NCBI GenBank assembly: GCA_016710365.1
Contig: JADJVW010000021.1
Coordinates: 1 to 64,000 of the forward strand
Reading direction: 5' to 3'
Length of the DNA: 64,000 nt
Origin: Candidatus Caldilinea saccharophila
GTDB lineage: Bacteria; Chloroflexota; Anaerolineae; Caldilineales; Caldilineaceae
Shown here: piece after piece, positions 8,614 to 18,164 of the stretch
How positions within the stretch are numbered: the stretch's first letter is position 1
Layout of the letters: every line of letters begins with the position of its first letter
Translations under genes and position numbers: made by a program
The notes under the pieces: model-generated
Databases searched by the model: none
What the model was told of the DNA's origin: nothing
The model's input: only the letters and a program-made list of their open reading frames with translations

Positions 8614-9180
8614 ATGTACGAAAAGAAGCTGTCTGCGCTAGTGCAGTCGAACAAGTGGCTCATGGATATTTTACGGACGGTGCGGGCGATCAATCTTCCC
8701 AACGGGTACGTGGGTGCAGGCGTGGTGCGCAATCTGGTATGGGATCATCTGCATGGGTATGCGGAAGTAACAGAAGTTCGGGATGTAGACGTCGCCTTCT
8801 TCGACCCAGAGAATCTGACGGCGGCGCGGGATCAAGAAGCGCAAAGGCTTTTGCATGCGCAGCGGCCAGATGTGCCGTGGGAAGCAACCAATCAAGCGGC
8901 TGTGCATCTGTGGTATGAAGCAGCGTTTGGTTACAGCGTGCCGGCGCTAGGATCGAGCGAAGAAGCCATCGGCACATGGCCGGAGACCGCAACCTGCGTC
9001 GGCATCAGGCTGCTACTTAGTGAGCAGTTACAGATTGTCGCGCCCCATGGATTGGAAGATCTCTTCGAGATGCGTCTGCGGCGTAATCCAGCAAGCGTGA
9101 GTATGGAGCAGTTCCAGAAGAGGCTGCTTGAGAAACGAATCTTGGAGAAGTGGCCGCTGGTGCAAGTTATTGCTGAATGA
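8614..9180 (+). CDS. Nucleotidyltransferase family protein (DUF925 / NTP_transf_6)
   Basis: This 188-residue protein resembles the NTP_transf_6 (DUF925) family. It has the glycine motif VGAGVVRNLVWDHLHG, then EVRDVDVAFFDPENL with the paired acidic residues of a polymerase-beta-like nucleotidyltransferase site, and further on DLFEMRLRRNP, a conserved C-terminal block. The substrate is unknown. It starts 2 nt after the hydrolase remnant and may be the last cassette-borne gene; a GTTGGGC at 9303-9309 could mark a further site, but no convincing fold was seen. Confidence 0.75.
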   Translation: MYEKKLSALVQSNKWLMDILRTVRAINLPNGYVGAGVVRNLVWDHLHGYAEVTEVRDVDVAFFDPENLTAARDQEAQRLLHAQRPDVPWEATNQAAVHLWYEAAFGYSVPALGSSEEAIGTWPETATCVGIRLLLSEQLQIVAPHGLEDLFEMRLRRNPASVSMEQFQKRLLEKRILEKWPLVQVIAE

Positions 9181-9381
9181 AGCAACAACTTCACACTTAT
9201 GTCACCTTGTTTGGAAAATTGATCTTCCGTTCTGACTGCTAGCCGCAGCGGCGCCGACTTCTCGAAGACACAGGCGTTGGCCGCGCCATCGGCCGCCTGA
9301 GAGTTGGGCCGCGCCCCGCCGATCAAGTCATACGGCGCGCTTCAGGCAACCGGAAACTCAGCCCCATAGCCAAAGGTGAGA

Positions 9382-12371
9382 CTACAGCGCAGCCAGCCGC
9401 GTGTCGATAACAGCCAGCCGTTGTGGCGTCAGGAGATCGGGGGCAAGCACCGCCAACTGATAGAGCGAGTAGGGATGGCGCTGATGGCGCTCCATCAGCT
9501 CCTGCATGAAGTCGGCAGCTTCTGGGGCCGCGGCCAGCACCGCGGCGCGGGCATGGTCGTCGGCGTAGAGACTGCTGACCGAGGTATGGATCGTGAAGCG
9601 TGGGTCGCGATAGGTGAGATCGGGTGGCGGCGACGGCAACGAGGCCGGCGGTGCATACCGCGCGTCGAAGCGATAGCGGCCCGCTGCAACCTGGACGATC
9701 AACTCCCGCTCGCTCTGCTCGACGGACTGAATCCCCTTGATCGACCGCTCTAGAAGCAGCCCACTTTCCAACACCGCACCTGTCACGGGCAGATAGATCG
9801 CAGCACTCGTGTTTGGCGGCACGACAACTTCCAGCACAAAGCGTTCGTCTACGATCTCCCACTGCACGATGATCTCGCCGTATCCACTCAGCAATTGTGT
9901 GTGCGCCCAGGTGAGATCGCCGCCCGGCTGCGGCCGCACGATCACATGGCGATAGCCTGACGCAGCCGCATCACTGTCGATGCCGCCGACAGTGCGATAG
10001 AGCCAGTCGCCGATGGCGCCATAGGCGTAGTGGTTGAATGAGTTCATGGCCGGATGGAAAAACTCGCCGTCTGGCTGAATGCTGTTCCAGCGTTCCCAGA
10101 TCGAGGTGGCGCCCATTGTCAACGGGTAGAGCCACGACGGATAGCTCTCCTGCAACAGCAGGTCGTAGGCAACGGGGAGGTAGCCGGCCTCCGCCAGCAC
10201 GCGGCAAAGATGCGGCGTCCCCATAAACCCGGTCGATAGGTGGTTGTTGCGCGCCCGTACTAGCGTCACCAGGGCATACGCGGCCGCGGGTCGCAACTCC
10301 TGCGGCAGCAGGTCAAAGGCAAGCGCCAACACATAGGCCGTCTGTGCTTCGGGCAGAATGCGGCCATCCGGCTGCACAAAGCGGGCGATGAAGGCGCGCC
10401 GGATCTCCTGCCACAGGTCAGCGTAGCGGTTGGCATCCTCTTTCTTGCCCAGGATGTCAGCAATCTGGCTGACCAGATGCGCGGCATGGGCAAAGTAGGC
10501 CGTGGCCACCAGATCATTGAGCGTCGGCGCGTTGAGCGCCAGCCAGTCGCCAAATTGAAACCAGCCGCTCCAGATCAGATCGTCGCCGCTCTTGGCGCGC
10601 AGGTTTTCGATCCAGCGCACCATGTGCGGGTAGTGTTCCGCCAGGATGTTGCGTTCACCGTAGCGAAGATAGAGCGTCCAGGGCACGATCACGCCAGCAT
10701 CCGAGTAGCCGGCCACGCCGAAGCCGGGTTCGACTGCGACCGGCATACGCGCCATGGCGCCACCGCTCAGTTCCTCCACTGCGCTTTGGGGCATGGGCGC
10801 GGCCACGGGATACGCGCCATCAGGCCGCTGATCCGCCGCCAGATCGCGCAGCCATTTGGCAAAGAAGGGAACGCACTGCATGTTGAAGCAGGCCGTCGGT
10901 GCAAAAACCTGCGCATCGCCTGCCCAGCCCAAGCGTTCGTCGCGCTGCGGGCAGTCGGTCGGAATGTCGATAAAGTTGCCGCGCTGCGAGCGCACGATGT
11001 TGCGCTGCAATCGGTTCAGCCGTTCGTCGGAACACGCGAACGATCCGGTCAATTCCAGATCCGAATGAATGACGATGCCGTTCACCTGGGGTGGCGTCAG
11101 CAGCGGCGCAGAACTCTCCACCTCGACATAGCGAAAGCCATGCACGGTAAAGTGTGGCTCAAAGTGTTCGACACCGTCCCCGCGCAGGTGATAGTGATCG
11201 GTCTGGAGCGCCGAGCGCAGATTGGCCGTGTAAAGCTGGCCGGCCGCATCGATGGCCTCGGCATGACGCAGCGCCACACAGACGCCAGGCTCACCCTGCA
11301 CGGCAAGTCGCGTCCAGCCGGCGATGTTCTCGCCCATGTCATAGATGGCGCGGCTGTCATTGTGACGAACCGCCACAACGGGCGTGATCTCTTGTAAAGC
11401 GCGCACAACCGGGGCGGCTGCGGCCACTACATTCTCCGCGGCCAATCCATTACGCGCACAGGTTGCCAGCTCGAATCACCGCCGCCCGGTGCAGACCAAT
11501 TCGCCTGCGCCAAGCGTGCATCGTAGCGTTCGCCGTCGTAGATGCCTGCCGCCAGGATCGGCCCGCTGATTGCCTGCCAATGCTCGTCGCTGGTGAGGAT
11601 CGTCGTCGCACCGTCGGTGTACCCGACAACGAGTTGCAGCAGCAGGCCGAGCGCGTCGCCGTAGGCGCAGCGCCGGCCGCCAACTGCGCCGATGCGGCCT
11701 CGATACCACCCTTCGCCGAGGATGGCGCCGATTGCATTGGCGCCCGGCCGGAGCAGATCGGTCACATCATAGCTCTGCGCCAAGAGGCGATGATGATAGC
11801 TGGTCCAGCCCGGCGTCAACAGCGCATCGCCGACGCGACGTCCGTTGATCTCACAGACATAGAGACCGCGCGCCGTGACATAGAGGCGTGCACGCAAAAC
11901 AGGACGGTCAAGCAAAAAGTCCCGGCGCAGCAGGGGCGATGGTTGCGGCGTCGTTGCATCTTCTGCCCAAGCCGGCGCAATCCACTGGGCTGACCAGTCA
12001 GCCGGTGCGATCAATCCCATCTCCCACCACGCCGGCTCGCTCCATGTGCTGGCTGCGCCGGCGTCATCCCAGATGCGCACTTGCCAGACGTAGCGCACGC
12101 CTGAGCACAGCGGCGGGCCGGCGTAGCCAAAGTGGGCTGAGTCGGCCATCGTGATTCTGCCCGAATCCCACAGCACAGCATCTTTCTGCGTCAGTTGCTC
12201 CGCTGTTGCGGCGACCCGAACCTGGCACGCTGTTTGGGCCGCACCCCGGCGCGTAGAGCGCAATCGCCAACTCAGGCGCGGCTTGCTTTCGCCCAGCCCC
12301 AGCGGGTTGACCTGATATTCGCAGCGCAGGTCGGTCAGGGCAACGTTGCCAGAATCAGCGCACGAACTCAT
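9382..12371 (-). CDS. Alpha-L-rhamnosidase, GH78 (one frame break)
   Basis: This is predicted to release terminal L-rhamnose from glycosides. The N-terminal part (12371 to about 11440) holds the beta-sandwich domains (CEYQVNPLGLGESKPRLSWRL, GLYVCEINGRRVGDALLTPGW). The C-terminal part holds the (alpha/alpha)6 barrel with the GH78 signature DCPQRDERLGWAGDAQVF, then FQFGDWLAL and ATSIWERWNS, with the expected general-acid region. The joined length of about 996 residues is normal for the family. The frame changes near 11430-11445 (…VRVMDWPR continues as NVVAAAAPVVRAL). No signal peptide is visible, so it probably acts on imported oligosaccharides. The start overlaps the upstream hydrolase by 17 nt, implying co-translation. 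Confidence 0.9.
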
Positions 12372-13161
12372 CTAAAAAGCCTCCAAAAAGTTCGCCCACT
12401 GATTCCGGCGCTTCAAAGATGGCGGGCAGGGGCGGATAGTCGATCACGCGGGCGCAAGGCAGTGCGACCGCCATGCGCTGCGTCAGTTCGGCAGGATGGA
12501 GCGGATCGTCCGGCCAGGTGATCAGGCAGGTGGGCGCGGTCACACTGCGCAGAGGCTCCAGGTTCGGCAGCGGCGTCCAGCCGATCACGCCGCGGATGGC
12601 GGCGACCAGGCTGCGCTCGTCGTGCGCGCGAAACATGCTGCCGGCATAGGCCACGGCGTCGGGCGACCAGTGCAGATCGGTGCGCCAGGTACTCTCGGCG
12701 GCGATCAAGAAGCGTTCCATGCCATAGGTCTCGATCGCCTCGGCAAGGTCAAGAAAGCGCTTGATCTCGCTGTTGGGCTTGTCGCCAAAGGCGGGCGCGG
12801 TCAGCAGCAGGCGCTCCACGCGCGCCGGATGGTGCAGCGCAAAGTGCAGCGTCGTGGCTGCGCCCATCGATTCGCCGCCGACGATCGCACGCTCAATGCC
12901 GAGCGCATCCATCACCGCGCCGAGATCCGCGGCCATGTCGTCGATGGCGTAGCCGGCGGGATCGTATACCGGCGTCGATTCGCCATGGCCGCGCTGGTCG
13001 TAGACTACGATCCGGTGTTGGGGCGCCAGCGCAGCAAATTGGCGCTTGGCCCCGCGCCGGCTTCCGGTGAGGCCGTGGGCAAAGATCAAGGGCGGCCCGG
13101 CGCCAAATGATTCCACCGCCAGTTCGACGGAGCCGGTTGGTACACGGATGAAATTGGACAT
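12355..13161 (-). CDS. Alpha/beta-fold hydrolase
   Basis: A 268-residue cytoplasmic hydrolase. The oxyanion-hole segment is PLIFAHGLTGSRRG and the nucleophile elbow is VGGESMGAAT (G-x-S-x-G). The acid is probably in CLITWPDDPLHP; no clear C-terminal catalytic histidine is seen, so activity is uncertain. The family includes esterases and lactonases and gives no exact substrate. The frame is open upstream to 13269, but the ATG at 13161 has a GTGGAG ribosome-binding site 6 nt before it and starts the typical MSNFIRVPTGSVELAV. It lies between deoR and the rhamnosidase on the same strand, suggesting removal of an ester or lactone in rhamnoside catabolism. Confidence 0.8.
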   Translation of the reverse strand: MSNFIRVPTGSVELAVESFGAGPPLIFAHGLTGSRRGAKRQFAALAPQHRIVVYDQRGHGESTPVYDPAGYAIDDMAADLGAVMDALGIERAIVGGESMGAATTLHFALHHPARVERLLLTAPAFGDKPNSEIKRFLDLAEAIETYGMERFLIAAESTWRTDLHWSPDAVAYAGSMFRAHDERSLVAAIRGVIGWTPLPNLEPLRSVTAPTCLITWPDDPLHPAELTQRMAVALPCARVIDYPPLPAIFEAPESVGELFGGFLDEFVR

Positions 13162-13213
13162 GGGAACTCCACGTGCTGAAATCTGGGAAGGCATTGCGCT
13201 GGCATCAGCGGCC

Positions 13214-13246
13214 AGAAGCTGAGTTTTTTGAAAAAACTCAGCTTCT
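13214..13246. repeat. Perfect 33-bp palindrome (16-1-16)
   Basis: AGAAGCTGAGTTTTTT and its exact reverse complement are separated by a single G, in the gap between the hydrolase and deoR. The U-rich stem could act as a bidirectional terminator. A sister element with the same 16-1-16 design lies inside the CHAT gene at 39400-39432. Confidence 0.85.
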
Positions 13247-13275
13247 CCGGTATCTCTGTACTCACCCATCGTGGG

Positions 13276-14055
13276 CTATACAACCATAATATCAACGCCA
13301 AGCTCGCCAATGCGCTGAAGCATCTCGCGCGGCGCGTCAGTATCGGTGACCAGGCGCTGCACGCACGCAAGCTCGCCGAAGGGCGCGAGCGTCACCTGGC
13401 CAAACTTGCTGCTGTCGGCCACGACGATCACCTCCTGGCAACGGTCCAACATGCGCCGCTTGACATCGGCCTCTTGCAGATTGGCCTCGGTCAACCCCTG
13501 TTCGATGGTGATGCCACGCGCGCCAAAGAAACCGACGGTGGCATGAATCTTGCCCAGCATATCCCACGCAAAGGAGCCGGAGAGCGAGACGCCGCTGGCG
13601 CGCAGATGGCCGCCGGTCAGAAAGGTGTTGATGTCGAGCCGGTTGGCCAGCTCCAGCGCGGTGTTGATGCCGTTGGTGATGACTGTCACATCCTCCAGCT
13701 CCGCACGCAGCGCCAATGCGCGCGCCACGTGCAGCGCGGTCGTGCTGGCATCGAGCAGCACCGAGTCGCCCGGCTGCACCAAAGTGGCCGCCAGCTCGCC
13801 GATGCGCTGCTTGACGTCGGCATTGATGGCCGCGCGCGCGGCAAAAGTGAACTCCGAGGTCGCCCGGTTGGAGAGCATCGCACCGCCGCGCGTGCGCACC
13901 AGCATCCCTTCCACCGCCAACTGATTCAAATCCTGGCGGATCGTCACTTCCGACACTTCGCAGAGGCCGCTGAGTTCGACGACCGTGGCCGCCGAGTGAT
14001 CGCGTAAAAAGCCGAGAATCTTATCTTTACGTACTGCGCCGAGGATTGCTGCCAT
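13276..14055 (-). CDS. DeoR/GlpR family transcriptional regulator
   Basis: A 259-residue sugar-phosphate-responsive repressor type. The N-terminal winged helix has DKILGFLRDHSAATVVELSGLCEVSEVTIRQDLNQL, then the wing EGMLVRTRGGAM. The C-terminal DeoRC sensor domain has GDSVLLDASTTALHVARAL, VITNG, and VVADSSKFGQ near the end. The ATG at 14055 is preferred over upstream codons because MAAILGAVRKDKIL is where family members begin. No ribosome-binding site precedes it, and the predicted -10 box ends 7 nt upstream, so the mRNA is probably leaderless. It heads the hydrolase-rhamnosidase operon and is divergent from the sugar ABC transporter, both likely targets. Confidence 0.9.
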   Translation of the reverse strand: MAAILGAVRKDKILGFLRDHSAATVVELSGLCEVSEVTIRQDLNQLAVEGMLVRTRGGAMLSNRATSEFTFAARAAINADVKQRIGELAATLVQPGDSVLLDASTTALHVARALALRAELEDVTVITNGINTALELANRLDINTFLTGGHLRASGVSLSGSFAWDMLGKIHATVGFFGARGITIEQGLTEANLQEADVKRRMLDRCQEVIVVADSSKFGQVTLAPFGELACVQRLVTDTDAPREMLQRIGELGVDIMVV

Positions 14056-14062
14056 GCGGGCG

Positions 14063-14091
14063 ATTGTAGCTGCCTTTCGGAAAAGTGTCAA
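14063..14091 (-). promoter_or_regulatory. Sigma-70-type promoter of deoR (leaderless)
   Basis: On the minus strand, TTGACA (14091-14086), a 17-nt spacer and TACAAT (14068-14063) form a near-consensus promoter. The expected transcription start coincides with the deoR ATG at 14055. Confidence 0.7.
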
Positions 14092-14116
14092 TAGGGTTAC
14101 GAAAATTTTTGAAGTG

Positions 14117-14145
14117 TTGACATTTATCGGGCACAGTGCTAGGAT
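14117..14145 (+). promoter_or_regulatory. Sigma-70-type promoter of the rhamnoside ABC operon
   Basis: TTGACA (14117-14122), 17-nt spacer, TAGGAT (14140-14145), 44 nt upstream of the binding-protein start. The two divergent -35 boxes are only 25 bp apart, so one DeoR-bound operator between them could control both directions. Confidence 0.7.
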
Positions 14146-14189
14146 TCTGAAAGTTTCCACAATTTCCCAAGAGGAGAAGAGAAGAGAAG

Positions 14190-15743
14190 ATGAAACAATC
14201 AATTGCTTGGCGCAACCTGGCTTTATGGCTTTGCATCGGCTTGCTGGCGCTCACGATCAGCGCCTGTGGCACAGTGACGCCGCCCACAGATACCGAACCA
14301 CAGGCGGCGACCGAGGCTGCCGCAGCCGACGCTCCCGTTGCCACCTCATCCAGTGAGAAGGCTTTGAGCGGCGAACTGGTCATCAACACTTGGAACGACA
14401 TCACGGCTGACCCGGCGCATCCTTCCTACGTGCTGCATGAACTGATCCAGCAGTGGGCGGCCAGCCATCCCGATGTCACGGTGACCTATCAGCCCATGCT
14501 GGGCACGGTGCCGGAGCGCTTTGGCTACATCTCGACCAATCTGCGCTCGCAGACGCTGGCCGATGTGGTGATGCAGTACTTCCCCTCGCCGGCGCAACTG
14601 GACGGCGACCTGCAGTACGACTTCAGCGCGGATCTCGACCAGCCCAACCCCTACAGCGACAACGCCACCTGGCGCGAGGATTTCCCGCTCAATGGCGTGG
14701 CGCTGCGCGATGTCACCGTCGACGGCAAGGTGCTGATGGTTGGCACCACCTACAGCGGCGATCTGGGCGACACGGCAGTGCTCTATAACCAGGACATCCT
14801 CGATCAGGCCGGCGTCGAAGCACTGCCGCAAACCTGGTCTGAGTTCTACGAGGCGATGGACAAGATCAAGGCCGCGGGGTACGAGCCCTTCTACATGCCG
14901 ACCACCGGCACCGACGGCTACATCTTCACCTGGTACACGGTGCTGCTCAGCGGGCAGTTGATGGACGATGTCGTCGCCCAGTGCGACGGGCAGGTAGGCC
15001 AGGAACAGAACGGCGTCATCTCGCAGAAGGAAGCGGTCTGGTGCATCGAGAAAGGCTACTGGAACGCACGCCACCCCGGCGTTGTGCAGACCTTTGAGGA
15101 GATGAAGAAATGGTCGGCCTATTTCCATGAAGGCTACCTGGCGCCGTCCGCACCCGGCAACCTCTTTGCCCAGGGCAAGATCGCCTTCCTGCCCACCGTC
15201 CGCCTGACGATGGCGGTTTATGAAAACGATCCCAACATGACCTTTGACTGGGGCAGCTTCTATCTGCCGGCGCTGCAGGATGGCGCGATCTCGCCGCGCC
15301 TGGGCAATTCGGGCGCGGGCCAGGGGTCGCAATATCTCTTTATCCCCAACACCACGGTCGATAAAGGCAAGCTGGATCTGGCGCGCGATCTGCTCCAATA
15401 TGTCACCAGCCCGGCGGCCATGGAATACTGGTGCGCCAATCAGCCGATTCCTTGTTTTGCGCCCGGCACGCCAATCGAGGAGATCATCCCCGGCGACCCG
15501 GTGAAGCAGGAGCGCTATCGCGGCTTTATCGAACCGCCGACCATCGATAACATGGTCGCCCGGCTCGACGCCAACGACGTTTTCGGCCCGGCCATTGTCG
15601 TCCAGGAGAACCAGATTCTGCAGGATTATCTCGCCGGCAACGCCGACCTGGAGCAGACGCTGGACGCCTATCAAGCCTTCCTGGAGCAGCAGGCCGCCAA
15701 CGTGATCCTTCAGCACCCGGAATGGAACGCCGACAGTTGGTAG
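14190..15743 (+). CDS. Sugar ABC transporter substrate-binding lipoprotein
   Basis: A 517-residue family-1 extracellular solute-binding protein. The signal peptide ends in a lipobox (LLALTISAC), so the mature protein is lipid-anchored, followed by a Thr/Ala/Pro-rich linker. The binding fold includes LADVVMQYFPSPAQL, the conserved TAVLYNQDILDQAGV block and FAQGKIAFLPTVR. AGAGGAGAAGAG gives a strong ribosome-binding site. It is followed by two permease genes, but no ATPase gene is present, as is common when one MsiK-type ATPase serves several transporters. Its place beside GH78 suggests rhamnose-containing oligosaccharides as cargo. Confidence 0.9.
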   Translation: MKQSIAWRNLALWLCIGLLALTISACGTVTPPTDTEPQAATEAAAADAPVATSSSEKALSGELVINTWNDITADPAHPSYVLHELIQQWAASHPDVTVTYQPMLGTVPERFGYISTNLRSQTLADVVMQYFPSPAQLDGDLQYDFSADLDQPNPYSDNATWREDFPLNGVALRDVTVDGKVLMVGTTYSGDLGDTAVLYNQDILDQAGVEALPQTWSEFYEAMDKIKAAGYEPFYMPTTGTDGYIFTWYTVLLSGQLMDDVVAQCDGQVGQEQNGVISQKEAVWCIEKGYWNARHPGVVQTFEEMKKWSAYFHEGYLAPSAPGNLFAQGKIAFLPTVRLTMAVYENDPNMTFDWGSFYLPALQDGAISPRLGNSGAGQGSQYLFIPNTTVDKGKLDLARDLLQYVTSPAAMEYWCANQPIPCFAPGTPIEEIIPGDPVKQERYRGFIEPPTIDNMVARLDANDVFGPAIVVQENQILQDYLAGNADLEQTLDAYQAFLEQQAANVILQHPEWNADSW

Positions 15744-15756
15744 TGCAAGACCAAGT

Positions 15757-15823
15757 AACGTCCCCGGCGCGCCGCAGGAATTGTCTGCACTGCAAATTGA
15801 CAGTGCGGCGTGCCGGGGACGTT
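15757..15823. repeat. GC-rich palindrome of the GCCGGGGACG family (copy 1)
   Basis: Arms AACGTCCCCGGC (15757-15768) and GCCGGGGACGTT (15812-15823), with further internal pairing (GCGCCGC with GTGCGGC). It lies 14 nt after the binding-protein stop and could protect or terminate the upstream message, raising binding protein over permease. Confidence 0.75.
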
Positions 15824-15901
15824 GTCTGTGACAACAGTAGGCAGCTTTGTCGATTGGCAACGATCATGAGGTCGCACCTGTGAGCCAAAGCGAACGATCC
15901 G

Positions 15902-15929
15902 CCGTAGGGAAAACCTCCCTTCCCTACGG
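15902..15929 (+). other. Hairpin in the leader or extreme 5' end of the first permease gene
   Basis: CCGTAGGGA and TCCCTACGG pair around an AAACCTCCCT-type loop. If translation starts at 15949 the hairpin is in the leader and may modulate permease translation; if at 15880 (GTG) it is coding. Confidence 0.5.
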
Positions 15930-15948
15930 CAAGCGCCGGGCAGGCGTC

Positions 15949-16824
15949 ATGCAGAGCGTGCGGCGCTACGGCCTCTTCTATCTCCTACTGGCGCCGACCT
16001 TTCTCTTTGCGATTGCCTTCTACTACTATCCGCTGCTCTCCGGCATCTATCATTCCTTCACCTATTGGGACATCAAGCGCACCGTCTGGGTCGGGCTAGA
16101 CAACTATACGCGCCTCTTCACCAACCCGGCGACCGCGGCCGCGTGGCGCAACATGGCGCTGATCGTCGGCTCACAGATGATCGTGGTGCTCACCTTGCCT
16201 TTGCTCGGTGCGGCGCTGGTGCATCATGTGCGGCGCGGCCAATATTGGTGGCGCGTCGCTTTTGTCCTGCCGATTGTCGTGCCGGCGACCGTGATCGTCT
16301 TTGTGTGGCGCTGGTTCTACGGCGTGGATGGCGGCATCAACTACCTGCTGCGGCTGGCGGGGATGGAGGAGATCACGCGCGCCTGGCTGGGCGACCCGGC
16401 GACCGCGCTGTGGGCGATCATCTTCGTGGGCTTTCCGTGGGTGGCAGGGTTGAACTTCCTGATCTATCTGGCCGCGTTGCAGTCGATCCCCGAAGAGGTG
16501 CTCGACGCAGCGCGCGTCGATGGCGCCACCGCGCTGCGCACCTTCTTTCAGATCGAGCTGCCCATGATCCGGCCGCAGATGTCACTCCTGCTCATGTTGA
16601 CGATCATCTACTATCTGCGCTCCTTCGATGCGCCGCTGATCATGACCAATGGCGGCCCCGGCACGACCGGCACGCTGGTGCCCGGCCTGCAAATGTACCG
16701 CTCGATCCGCGATGAATTGGATCTGGGCTACGGCTCCGCTATCGGCACCCTGCTCTTTGGCGTGCTGCTCGCAGTGTCGCTGCTCAATCTCGCCATTCGC
16801 CGGCGACTGGAGAAAGCCGCATGA
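15949..16824 (+). CDS. Sugar ABC transporter permease (MalF-like)
   Basis: An inner-membrane permease of the carbohydrate uptake transporter-1 group with six hydrophobic segments. The EAA loop is PEEVLDAARVDGATALRTFF, the contact site for the ATPase. The ATG at 15949 (MQSVRRYGLFYLLLAP) matches family starts; earlier in-frame GTG (15880) and TTG (15847) codons would add a charged extension partly encoded by a hairpin. It overlaps the next permease by 4 nt (ATGA), indicating coupled translation. It would act with the binding protein at 14190-15743. Confidence 0.9.
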   Translation: MQSVRRYGLFYLLLAPTFLFAIAFYYYPLLSGIYHSFTYWDIKRTVWVGLDNYTRLFTNPATAAAWRNMALIVGSQMIVVLTLPLLGAALVHHVRRGQYWWRVAFVLPIVVPATVIVFVWRWFYGVDGGINYLLRLAGMEEITRAWLGDPATALWAIIFVGFPWVAGLNFLIYLAALQSIPEEVLDAARVDGATALRTFFQIELPMIRPQMSLLLMLTIIYYLRSFDAPLIMTNGGPGTTGTLVPGLQMYRSIRDELDLGYGSAIGTLLFGVLLAVSLLNLAIRRRLEKAA

Positions 16825-17645
16825 ATCGTCTGCGCCGCCACGCCGGCCAATGGGTCATCCAGCTTGTGCTGCTGATGCTGGCGTTCATTACCTTTGTCCC
16901 GCTGGTGACGCTGCTCTCGCTTTCGGTCAAGGATATCTACCAGTTCAACGTCGCGCCGATGGGTATCACCTTTCCGATGCGCTTTGAGAACTATGCGCTG
17001 GCCTGGAAGTTCATGCGCGACCCGATCTGGCACAACATTTTGATCGCGACGGTGGCGACGCTTGCCAGCCTGAGCATGGCCTCGATCTCCGCCTTTGTCT
17101 TTGCCCGCTTCCGCTTCCCCGGCCGCGATGTGCTCTTCTTTGCCATCGTCATTCTGCTCTTCATCCCCAACACCGTGCTCTTGGTGCCGACCTATCAGCT
17201 CATCATCAGCTTCAGCCTGCAGAACACGCTGTGGGCGCTGATTTTGCCCTACTGCGCGTTGCAGGCGCTGGCGATCGTCGTCCTGCGCACCTTCTTTCTA
17301 GAAATGCCCGACGAACTCTTCGACGCCGCCATCGTGGACGGCGCGTCGGTCGTGCAGCAGTTCACGGCCATCGCCGCGCCGCTCGCCAAGCCGGTCATCA
17401 GCGCGATGGCGATCTTCCAGGTCTGGCAGATCTGGAACGACTACGCCTGGCCGTCGCTGGTCGCCAACGCGCCCCAGGCGCGCACCGCCGCGCTCGCTCT
17501 CATCGTCTTCAACGACTTCACCATGCCCGAACCGGGCGCGGGCATGGCGGCCGGCGTGCTGGCGGCGCTGCCCATGCTGGTGCTCTTCTTCGCGACGATG
17601 CGCACCTTTATCGCTGGATTGACGGCGGGGGCGGTCAAGGGGTAG
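16821..17645 (+). CDS. Sugar ABC transporter permease (MalG-like)
   Basis: Second permease subunit, 274 residues, six hydrophobic segments. The EAA motif is EMPDELFDAAIVDGASVVQQF and a conserved LFIPNTVLLVPTYQLI segment lies in the middle. It starts within the stop codon of the preceding gene. The insertion-sequence remnant on the other strand begins directly after its stop; the C-terminus (AGLTAGAVKG) is of the usual form, so the gene seems intact. Confidence 0.9.
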   Translation: MNRLRRHAGQWVIQLVLLMLAFITFVPLVTLLSLSVKDIYQFNVAPMGITFPMRFENYALAWKFMRDPIWHNILIATVATLASLSMASISAFVFARFRFPGRDVLFFAIVILLFIPNTVLLVPTYQLIISFSLQNTLWALILPYCALQALAIVVLRTFFLEMPDELFDAAIVDGASVVQQFTAIAAPLAKPVISAMAIFQVWQIWNDYAWPSLVANAPQARTAALALIVFNDFTMPEPGAGMAAGVLAALPMLVLFFATMRTFIAGLTAGAVKG

Positions 17646-17654
17646 GGGTTCGTC

Positions 17655-17900
17655 GAGCAGCCGCATCAACTCCAGATTCAGCTCTGACTCGCAGGCCGGT
17701 TGATAGCAGAGCGCCGAACGATTCAGTCCCAACAACTCGCACTGCCGACGAACGCTCAGGTCTGGATGCGTCGCCTCGACCATCGGCCGTTTGGCTTCAA
17801 CTGAAGGGGGGCAGCTTTTTTTCAACCACTCCAGCTCCATCTTGAGGCGACCGATTTGCTCGTATAGAATGTGCAAGTGCTCACTGAAAATGGACAGGCC
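17655..17900 (-). pseudogene. IS3-family transposase remnant
   Basis: On the minus strand the end of an OrfA-type protein (ILYEQIGRLKMELEWLKKS) runs straight into the start of an OrfB-type protein (HPDLSVRRQCELLGLNRSAL, then ELNLELMRLLDE). Both the helix-turn-helix part of OrfA and the whole DDE catalytic core of OrfB are missing. The fragment stops within about 15 nt of the permease stop codon. The stretch 17900-18164 shows no recognisable gene and probably contains the upstream region of the radical SAM gene. Confidence 0.7.
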
Positions 17901-18164
17901 AAGTTTGCCGTCATCCCGTTTGCTGCCTGCGAGAAACTGCGTGCGCTGCTGACGGATGAGGAGAAGCTGGCCGACTCTTTCGACTATCTCCACATATAGC
18001 AATCTCTGCGTCGCAAATTGCAAGCTCAAATATCCAGCAAATGTCGCACACGTTTCGACCAGGAGGACGTTGCTCGCGCGAGGTGAATCACGGCAAAATT
18101 GTCCCATGTGACTGGCCCGCAGCCACATGGGCAATCGATTCGACCCGTTTGAAAGCAGCCTTTG

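Noticed and set aside
9303..9309. GTTGGGC as the right end of a fourth attC site after the nucleotidyltransferase gene
   Set aside because: No matching left box or stable inner pairing could be found in 9181-9302; kept only as a remark.
10477..11397. Long plus-strand frame opposite the rhamnosidase
   Set aside because: It is an antisense shadow of a GC-rich gene, Arg/His-rich and without recognisable motifs.
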